Below are positions 9,214-16,317 of a stretch of DNA of 64,000 bases, piece after piece; position 1 is the stretch's first letter, and each line of letters opens with the position of its first letter. A model generated the notes under the pieces. The model was not told the DNA's origin, did not search any database, and worked only from the letters and a program-made list of their open reading frames with translations. Location of the stretch: contig NZ_BAAAFC010000001.1 of the NCBI RefSeq assembly GCF_039523335.1, positions 1,984,001-2,048,000 of the forward strand, given 5' to 3'. The translations under genes were made by a program, and so were the position numbers. This DNA comes from Marinobacter szutsaonensis. Its GTDB lineage: Bacteria; Pseudomonadota; Gammaproteobacteria; Pseudomonadales; Oleiphilaceae.

Positions 9214-10342
9214 CTTCGAGGACGATCCGACACTGTCCGACCTGCTGAACCCGGACCAGCTCCAGAGACTGAGCAACGGGCTGAGCGCCCTGTGCCGGAA
9301 GCCGGTTGAGATCAGCGAAAACCGTGCCCCGGACGCCGTTCCGGTGGAATTCAACCTGGAAACCGTCGGCTGGCTGAGCGGTGGCGCCTCGGCCGGGGAG
9401 CGCGAGGCCGCGGCCGAACTGGTGTCCTTCCTGATGCTGTTCGTGGCCAAGTATCGCCTGGCCGCCAATATCCACCATGACACCACCGAAGCCAGCTATG
9501 CGGAGCTTCAGCGCCAGAACGAAGCCCTCAGGGCATCCGAGGCCAAATACCGGGAACTGTCCGATCAGCTGCAGCAGAAAGTGGATGAACAGGTCGCCGT
9601 GATCCGCCAGACCCAGCAGGAACTCTACGAGAGTGCCCGGTTGCGTTCCGTTGGCCATCTGGCCGCCGGTGTCGCCCATGAGATCAACAATCCCGTCGGG
9701 TTCATCAGCAGCAACCTGCGGATGGCCCGGGAGTATGTCCAGAACCTGGAACCCCTGCTGCCGGAAACCCCCGAGAACCGGGAGCTGCTGGAGGACTTCC
9801 AGGATCTGCTCAGCGAGTCGATCGAGGGAACCGACCGCATTGCCAGCATCGTCGCTGACCTGAAGACCTTCTCCAGCATCGACCAGGCCGACAACGCCCT
9901 GTGCGACCTGAACAGCCTGCTGCGCAGCGCCTGCCACCTGGTACAGACTGAACATGACCACCGCCTGAACATCACCGAGAACCTGGCAGAGCTGCCCAGG
10001 ATTCCGGGCCACCCCTCCAGGCTGTCACAGACCCTTTTCAATTTGCTGGACAACGCGGCCCGGGCAATCGGGGACGATGGCCGCATCCTGGTCAGGACCC
10101 TGGCGGACAATACCGGCATTCAGGTGATTATCCAGGACACCGGCTGTGGCATCCCGGAGACGGTTCGCAGCCAGGTCTTCGATGCCTTTTTCACCACCCG
10201 ACCGGTGGGTTCCGGCACCGGGCTGGGACTCACGGTAGCCCGGGATACGGTCCGCGCCCATGGTGGCCAACTGACACTCGACAGCCAGGAGGGCGCGGGT
10301 ACCCGCGTCGTCCTCTCGCTGCCAGTCCAACAAGGTTCCTGA
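9203..10342 (+). CDS. Histidine kinase with novel N-terminal domain
   Basis: 379 residues. Residues 1-95 are a compact region I do not recognise. A coiled coil (about 95-145) follows, then His159 in GVAHEINNPVGF and an HATPase_c domain with DTGCGIPE and GSGTGLGLTV. No membrane segment is visible. ATG codons at 9203 and 9206 follow a GGGGTGG ribosome site inside the GTPase gene. Its start overlaps the GTPase stop and its TGA abuts the next ATG, so GTPase, kinase and receiver-ATPase are probably made together. The N-terminal domain may sense the GTPase; that is inference. Confidence 0.9.
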   Translation: MMRNFEDDPTLSDLLNPDQLQRLSNGLSALCRKPVEISENRAPDAVPVEFNLETVGWLSGGASAGEREAAAELVSFLMLFVAKYRLAANIHHDTTEASYAELQRQNEALRASEAKYRELSDQLQQKVDEQVAVIRQTQQELYESARLRSVGHLAAGVAHEINNPVGFISSNLRMAREYVQNLEPLLPETPENRELLEDFQDLLSESIEGTDRIASIVADLKTFSSIDQADNALCDLNSLLRSACHLVQTEHDHRLNITENLAELPRIPGHPSRLSQTLFNLLDNAARAIGDDGRILVRTLADNTGIQVIIQDTGCGIPETVRSQVFDAFFTTRPVGSGTGLGLTVARDTVRAHGGQLTLDSQEGAGTRVVLSLPVQQGS

Positions 10343-12589
10343 ATGGCAAATCGCTACGCATCCCTGTTTTACGGAAACGACACCGACAAGCAACCGGCCC
10401 CGGAGCCAACCAAGCGCGCCGCGCCCTATCGGCTGCTGCTGGTGGACGACGAGCCTAACATTCTGGCGTCCCTGCGCCGGGTGTTCCAGCGGGAAAACTA
10501 CGAACTGCTGTTTGCGCGCAGCGGTGCCGAGGCCCTGAAAATCCTGGAAAAGCAGCCGGTCGAGCTGATCATGACCGACTTCATGATGCCGGGGATGAAT
10601 GGCAGCGAACTGCTCCGGGAGGTCCGGGAGCGCTGGCCCCAGACCATCCGTATCATGCTCACCGGCCACGCCAACACCGACGCGGTGATGGGCTCGATCA
10701 AAGACGGCGCCGTCTACCGCTTCATCCTCAAGCCCTGGAACGACGACGACATCCGCCTGACCATCGCCCTGGCGCTGGAGCAGTACGAGCTGATGCAACG
10801 TAACCGGTCTCTGGAGCAACAGACCCAGAAGCAGGACCGGGACCTGGAGACCATCAGCAAGCTGACCGCCACCAACCGCAGTCAGCTGGCCATCCTGCTG
10901 CACAAGAAAGGCTGGCTCAATCCCCAACAGATCCAGCAACTGCACCGGGAAATGCAGAGCCAGAAGACACCGGTGGTGCGACAGCTACTCAAGCATGACT
11001 GGGTGGACTTCACCAAGGTCTTCGAACTGCTGCGGGACGAGATGCTGTTCGAAGAGGTGGACCTGAGGGAGTTCCAGCCGGACCCCAGCCTGCTGTCCCT
11101 GATCCCCCAGAAGATCTGTACCCGCCAGCTGGTGCTGCCGCTGCGGGTCAGTGGCCAGCGCCTGCGCCTGGCCATGGTGGACCCCATGGACATCAACCTG
11201 ATCGACGAGCTCGGGTTCATGACCGGCTACACCATCCACCCGCTGCTGTGCGAAACCTCGCAGATGCAGAACAAGCTGGCGGAGATCTTTGGCGACACCA
11301 ACGATCTGGACGATATCACCACCAAGGTGGGCTCCGACGATCCTTATGAAGGCATCGAGATCGTCCTGGACGAGGACGCCGACCAGGAATCCCTGGAACA
11401 ATTACTGGGCAGCTCCGAAGAGCCACCGGCGATCCGCCTGGTGAATGCCATCATCCTCGAGGCCCTGCGCCTGGGTGCCAGCGACATCCACGTTCATCCC
11501 CGCACCAAGTCGCTGGTGGTGCGCTACCGCATTGACGGGGTACTTCAGGACAAGATCCACATCCCGACCAACCTGCTGATGTCGGTAGTCTCGCGAATCA
11601 AGGTCATGGCCGAACTGGACATCACCGAGCGGCGGCGGCCCCAGGATGGCCGGATTACCGTCAAGACCCCGATGCGGATCGTCGACCTGCGGATTTCCAC
11701 CCTGCCCACCATTAACGGGGAGAAGGTGGTCATGCGGGTTCTGGAGCGCCAGTCCTCCGCGCAGTCTCTGGAGGATCTCGGGCTGTCACAACACAACCTG
11801 GCCCGGCTCAAGCATGTCATCGCCAAGCCCCAGGGCATCATCCTGGCCACCGGCCCCACCGGCAGCGGCAAGACCACCACCCTGTATGCGCTGCTGCAGC
11901 ACAATGCCTCGCCGGAGCGCAATTACGTCACCATTGAGGACCCGGTGGAGTTCCACGTCGACATGGCCGGCCAGGTGCCGGTCAAGGACCGGATCGGACT
12001 GGATTTCGCCAGCGTGCTAAGGGCGATCCTGCGCCAGGATCCGGATGTGATCCTGCTGGGCGAGATCCGGGACGAGGAAACCGCCGATGTGGCGTTCCAC
12101 GCGGCGATGACCGGCCACCTGGTCTATTCTACCCTGCATACCAGTTCCGCCGCGGCCACCGTGGCACGGCTGCTGGATCTGGGCCTGAAGCCTTTCGTGC
12201 TGGCCTCGGCGCTGGAAGCCATCATCGCCCAGCGCCTGGTGCGGCGGATCTGCACCCACTGCCGGGAAGAGACCGAACGGCCGACAGAGGTTCTGGAACA
12301 GCTGGGGCCACAGTTCCTGAGTGAGGATCTGCGTTTCTATCGCGGCCGGGGCTGCGAGAAATGTCACAAGGGTTACAAGGGCCGGGTCGCCATTCACGAA
12401 GTGCTGACCATGAACGAGGAACTCCGGATTGCCATTACCGAAGGGGCCAGTGCCATGCAGATTGAGACCCTCGCACGGGAGAAGGGCATGATGGTGCTGC
12501 TGGACGATGCCCTGGAAAAACTGCGGGACGGTCTGACCACCGCCGACGAAATCCTGCGACTGCTGGGCCCCCAGGTACTCCATGGTTAA
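10343..12589 (+). CDS. Receiver-GspE/PilB-type secretion ATPase fusion
   Basis: 748 residues. A receiver domain (about 28-150; VDDE, phosphoacceptor Asp79 in MTDFMMPGMNG, ILKPWND) is joined to a region resembling the MshEN/GspE N-domain (about 170-330). A complete type II/IV secretion ATPase follows: Walker A GPTGSGKTTT (504-513), Walker B region DPDVILLGEIRDEET, and a zinc-type tetracysteine (Cys637, 640, 671, 674) as in GspE/PilB. Such ATPases power pilus or pseudopilus assembly. No pilus or secretion genes lie in the window, so this is an orphan motor whose activity is probably set by phosphorylation of Asp79. The N-domain might bind c-di-GMP as MshE does, but I cannot confirm the motif. 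Confidence 0.9.
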   Translation: MANRYASLFYGNDTDKQPAPEPTKRAAPYRLLLVDDEPNILASLRRVFQRENYELLFARSGAEALKILEKQPVELIMTDFMMPGMNGSELLREVRERWPQTIRIMLTGHANTDAVMGSIKDGAVYRFILKPWNDDDIRLTIALALEQYELMQRNRSLEQQTQKQDRDLETISKLTATNRSQLAILLHKKGWLNPQQIQQLHREMQSQKTPVVRQLLKHDWVDFTKVFELLRDEMLFEEVDLREFQPDPSLLSLIPQKICTRQLVLPLRVSGQRLRLAMVDPMDINLIDELGFMTGYTIHPLLCETSQMQNKLAEIFGDTNDLDDITTKVGSDDPYEGIEIVLDEDADQESLEQLLGSSEEPPAIRLVNAIILEALRLGASDIHVHPRTKSLVVRYRIDGVLQDKIHIPTNLLMSVVSRIKVMAELDITERRRPQDGRITVKTPMRIVDLRISTLPTINGEKVVMRVLERQSSAQSLEDLGLSQHNLARLKHVIAKPQGIILATGPTGSGKTTTLYALLQHNASPERNYVTIEDPVEFHVDMAGQVPVKDRIGLDFASVLRAILRQDPDVILLGEIRDEETADVAFHAAMTGHLVYSTLHTSSAAATVARLLDLGLKPFVLASALEAIIAQRLVRRICTHCREETERPTEVLEQLGPQFLSEDLRFYRGRGCEKCHKGYKGRVAIHEVLTMNEELRIAITEGASAMQIETLAREKGMMVLLDDALEKLRDGLTTADEILRLLGPQVLHG

Positions 12590-15500
12590 CGCGCTCAAGC
12601 GACCGGCCTTCTGGCATTGCCTGACCCTCGCCCTGGCCATATCCCTGGGCTCCGTGGGGCTGATCATCCTGATTGACTTCGGCGTCAGCGGGCCGGAAGG
12701 CGTCGGCCGTCTGTCACTGCGTCCCGGCGGTGGGCTGATCGCACTGACCCTGTCCGCCGCCCTCCTGGCGCTGTTGTTGCGGTACCGCTGGCTCGCGACC
12801 GGCCTGGGTTTCGGCCTTATTGCCCTGGCCTCGCTGCTGACACTGGCACCTCGCTTACCCGACAGCGACTGGCTGGATATCGCTGCTCTCAATCCGTTAC
12901 TGCTGCTAGTGATTCTGCTGATCAGCCTGAGCGGGCTCGCCGCCATGCACCTGTCCCGGGGCTGGTTTGTCGGGCTGGTCTGCGGCCCGATAGTGTTCAG
13001 CCTCGGCCTGCTGTCCTTGCTGTCCCACTGGCATCCGGGATTGGCCGCCCTGGGGCTGGGCAATATCACAGAATCCACCCTGGTCCTCAGTCCCCTGGTG
13101 ATGCTCGCGGGCTTGATCCTGCCGTTCCTGTATTCCATCTATCACAGCGAAGTGCAGTTCTATTCCAAGGGTCTGCTCGTGCTTGGCATCCTGGGCATCC
13201 TGATCACCACTCTGAGCTGGCACGCCCTGCGCCTGCAATCCGGTGAGCGCCTGATCGAACGGGCCGAGTCACTGGCGAGTCAGCTCGAGGCCTCCGCCAA
13301 CTCCGCGTTCGACGTCAAACTGGCGTTGATCCGCCGCCTGGCCGAGCGCTGGGAGCTGCTCGACGGTGTCCCCTCACAGACGTTCTGGGAGCAGGAAGTG
13401 AGCAGCTACCTCCGTGACTTCCCGGACCTTCGGCTGATCAGCATCCTCAACCGGGAGCACAACCCGGTGCGCACCGAATCCCGCACCCTCGACTACCGTG
13501 GCTGGCTGGAGATCTTCCTGTCAGACCGGCGAAACCGGGATTGGCTCGATCACATCATCAAGTCCCGCAGCGCACACCTCAGTGCACCACTGGCCGACAA
13601 TCAAGACCGATATCATGCGGCCATCGCCGTTCCAATCACTCCGGGCCCGGGGTATTCGTGGTCGGTTCTTGCCGTGGTGGATCTCCAGACCGTCTACGAG
13701 AAGTTGACGGCCTATTATGATGGCAACTTGCACATCAAGGTGTACCACCACGGCGAGGCCGTCTTCGATAGCGCACCGGATATCCCCCCGGCCCAGGAAT
13801 CCCTGCTGGCTTCCCAGCGAATCACGCCACACCACGACAGTGAACGTCGGATCGAAGTCTACACCCGCAGAGGCAGCCTTCCGCCGGGCGAACTCTACCT
13901 GCCACCGGCGGTTCTGTTCACCGGCCTGGGACTGAGCTTCCTGGTGATGCTGTCGCATTTTTTCTGGCGTCAGTCCGAACAACGTACCCGAAGCCTGGCG
14001 GAACTGAACGAGGTGCTGAACCAGCACCTGGAGGAGGAGCGGGAACTGCGGACCACCAACGAGACCCTGTCCCGGGAACGGGACCAGTTCTTCGCACTGT
14101 CTCCGGACATGTTCTGCATCGTTGACCTCAACAGCCATTTCTTCGAGCTCAACGAAACCTTTGTCCATACCCTGGGCTACACCCGCGACCAGCTGCTGGG
14201 CAGCTCCTACATGGACCTGATCCACGCAGAAGATCACGAGAAGGTCATCCGGGCGGTGCAATCACTGACCGAAGGCCACGAGGTCAAGGACCTGCTGATC
14301 CGGGCCCTGGACTGTGAAGGCAACCCGCACTGGCTGCAGATCAACGCCATTCTCAGTGCCGACGACCTGATCTACGTGGTCGCCAGGGACACCACCGACC
14401 AGCTGGCGATTGAAGAGAAGCTGAGGGAAAACGAGGCCCTGCTCAAACTCGCCGAACGCCTGGCGCAGCTGGGCGGCTGGGTGATTGACCTGTCAACCGG
14501 CAAATCGGTCTGGTCGGATGCCGTCTGCGACATCCACGAGCTACCGCGGGGCCAGGCGCCGGACGTGGAGGACGCCATCAATTTCTATGTCGACGAGCAC
14601 CGGGAGCAAATCCGGGCAGCGGTGGTGCTGTGTGCAGAAACCGGCATTCCGTTCGACGAGGAGCTGCAGATACGCACTGCCAAGGGTAACCTGCGCTGGG
14701 TGCGATCCATCGGCCATGCGGTACAGGACGATGAGGGCAAGGTGGTGAAACTCCAGGGCGCGTTCCAGGACATCACCGCCAGCCATCAGGCCGTGGAGCA
14801 GATCCGGCGCTATGCGGAACGACAAGCGATCATTTTCGAGAGCATCACAGACGCTTTCTACACTGTCGACAACGACTGGCGCTTTACCTACATCAACCGC
14901 AAATCTGAAGAGCTGCTACGCAAAAACCGGGACGACTTGTTGGGCCACAACCTCTGGGAGATTTTCCCGGATACCATCGGCACGGAGCTGGATGACCAGT
15001 ATCGGTACGCAATGGAAACCGGCAACTCGGTGTCGTTCGAATTTTATTACCCGCCCCTGAACGAATGGCTCGAAGTCAGCGCCTACCCCTCGGACGAAGG
15101 ACTGGCGGTCTACTACCGCAGCATCTGGGAGCGCAAGGAAGCCCAGCAGAAACTGGAAGCGGCCATGGCCGAGCTGGAACGCAGCAACCGTGAACTCCAG
15201 GATTTCGCCTTCGTCGCATCCCATGACCTGCAGGAACCCCTGCGCAAAATCCAGGCCTTCTCCGACCGGCTGATCACCAAGTCCGACCAGTTTGGCTCGA
15301 CTGAACAGGACTACCTCAACCGCATGCAGTCTGCTGCAGGGCGCATGCAACAGCTGATCGAGGATCTGCTGAGTTATTCCCGGGTGACCACGCGCGCCAA
15401 GCCGATGGCACTGTGCCACACCGATGACGTCCTCGCAGGCGTGCTGCAGGATCTGGACACCGCCATTACCCGGGAGCAGGCCCGCATCAAGGTTCAGCCG

Positions 15501-15884
15501 CTACCGGACCTGGTGGGAGACGCGACCCAGCTGCGCCAGGTGTTCCAGAATCTGCTCAGCAACGCCATCAAATTCCATGCCCCCGACACACCACCGGAAA
15601 TTTCCGTCTATGCTGAGAATGTCAGTGACTCGGGCTGGACCCTGGTGGTGCAGGACCAGGGGATCGGATTCGATCCACGCTACACCCAGAAATTGTTCCA
15701 CCCGTTCCAGCGCCTGCATAGCCGGGAAGGGTATGCAGGTACCGGGATTGGCATGGCCATTGTGAAAAAAATCCTGGATCGCCACGGTGCGGAGATCACC
15801 GTGGTTAGCGCGCCCGGGGAAGGAACCACGTTCCGGATCCGGTTCACAAGCAGTCCTGCACAGGAGCAGAGCAAGGATGGATAA
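12582..15884 (+). CDS. Membrane multi-PAS sensor histidine kinase
   Basis: 1100 residues. About seven N-terminal helices (1-220) precede a probable extracytoplasmic sensor domain (225-440) and another helix (about 443-465). Three PAS domains follow (about 500-620, 625-745, 750-870), then HisKA with His881 in FVASHDLQEPLRK and an HATPase_c domain ending in GYAGTGIGMAIVKK. The SHDLQEPLRK H-box is typical of phytochrome-like kinases whose partner is an Rcp1-like receiver, and such a gene overlaps its 3' end by 8 bp. It overlaps the ATPase gene upstream by 8 bp. The signal is unknown; no chromophore-binding GAF/PHY domain is visible. Confidence 0.92.
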   Translation: MVNALKRPAFWHCLTLALAISLGSVGLIILIDFGVSGPEGVGRLSLRPGGGLIALTLSAALLALLLRYRWLATGLGFGLIALASLLTLAPRLPDSDWLDIAALNPLLLLVILLISLSGLAAMHLSRGWFVGLVCGPIVFSLGLLSLLSHWHPGLAALGLGNITESTLVLSPLVMLAGLILPFLYSIYHSEVQFYSKGLLVLGILGILITTLSWHALRLQSGERLIERAESLASQLEASANSAFDVKLALIRRLAERWELLDGVPSQTFWEQEVSSYLRDFPDLRLISILNREHNPVRTESRTLDYRGWLEIFLSDRRNRDWLDHIIKSRSAHLSAPLADNQDRYHAAIAVPITPGPGYSWSVLAVVDLQTVYEKLTAYYDGNLHIKVYHHGEAVFDSAPDIPPAQESLLASQRITPHHDSERRIEVYTRRGSLPPGELYLPPAVLFTGLGLSFLVMLSHFFWRQSEQRTRSLAELNEVLNQHLEEERELRTTNETLSRERDQFFALSPDMFCIVDLNSHFFELNETFVHTLGYTRDQLLGSSYMDLIHAEDHEKVIRAVQSLTEGHEVKDLLIRALDCEGNPHWLQINAILSADDLIYVVARDTTDQLAIEEKLRENEALLKLAERLAQLGGWVIDLSTGKSVWSDAVCDIHELPRGQAPDVEDAINFYVDEHREQIRAAVVLCAETGIPFDEELQIRTAKGNLRWVRSIGHAVQDDEGKVVKLQGAFQDITASHQAVEQIRRYAERQAIIFESITDAFYTVDNDWRFTYINRKSEELLRKNRDDLLGHNLWEIFPDTIGTELDDQYRYAMETGNSVSFEFYYPPLNEWLEVSAYPSDEGLAVYYRSIWERKEAQQKLEAAMAELERSNRELQDFAFVASHDLQEPLRKIQAFSDRLITKSDQFGSTEQDYLNRMQSAAGRMQQLIEDLLSYSRVTTRAKPMALCHTDDVLAGVLQDLDTAITREQARIKVQPLPDLVGDATQLRQVFQNLLSNAIKFHAPDTPPEISVYAENVSDSGWTLVVQDQGIGFDPRYTQKLFHPFQRLHSREGYAGTGIGMAIVKKILDRHGAEITVVSAPGEGTTFRIRFTSSPAQEQSKDG

Positions 15885-16317
15885 ACCTGTAAAGCCCGCC
15901 CTGGTGGTGGTTGCCGATGATGACCCGGACGACTGCCTGATGATCCGGGAAGCCTTCGAGGATCAGTGTGCCGACTGCACCCTGTGTTTTGTCCACGACG
16001 GCGAAGAACTGATGGATTTCCTCCATGGCCAGCATCCGGACCGCGAGGGCCAGATCTGTCCGGTTCCGGACCTGTTGCTGCTGGACCTGAACATGCCACT
16101 AAAGGATGGCCGCCAGTCCCTGCAGGAGATCAAGTCCGATCCCCGACTGCAGGTACTGCCTACGGTCATCATGACCACATCCAGTGATCAGGATGACCGG
16201 GACTTCTGCCAGCAGCGGGGTGCCAACGACTACATCGTCAAGCCCCGGAAATACAGTGATTTGCTGGATGTCGTAGAGTCACTCACAAAACAGTGGATTA
16301 ACAGGGAACATGACTGA
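15877..16317 (+). CDS. Rcp1-like single-domain response regulator
   Basis: 146 residues, a lone receiver of the Rcp1 type: acidic pocket ADDDPDD, phosphoacceptor Asp in LLLDLNMPLKDG, conserved Thr in IMTTSSD and Lys in IVKPRKY. The ATG at 15877 lies within the kinase gene and gives the standard length; it overlaps the kinase stop by 8 bp. It should be the direct phosphotransfer partner of the kinase at 12582 and could pass phosphate to or from the receivers of the following LOV protein. It also overlaps that gene by 8 bp, so the three are probably coupled in translation. Confidence 0.92.
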   Translation: MDKPVKPALVVVADDDPDDCLMIREAFEDQCADCTLCFVHDGEELMDFLHGQHPDREGQICPVPDLLLLDLNMPLKDGRQSLQEIKSDPRLQVLPTVIMTTSSDQDDRDFCQQRGANDYIVKPRKYSDLLDVVESLTKQWINREHD

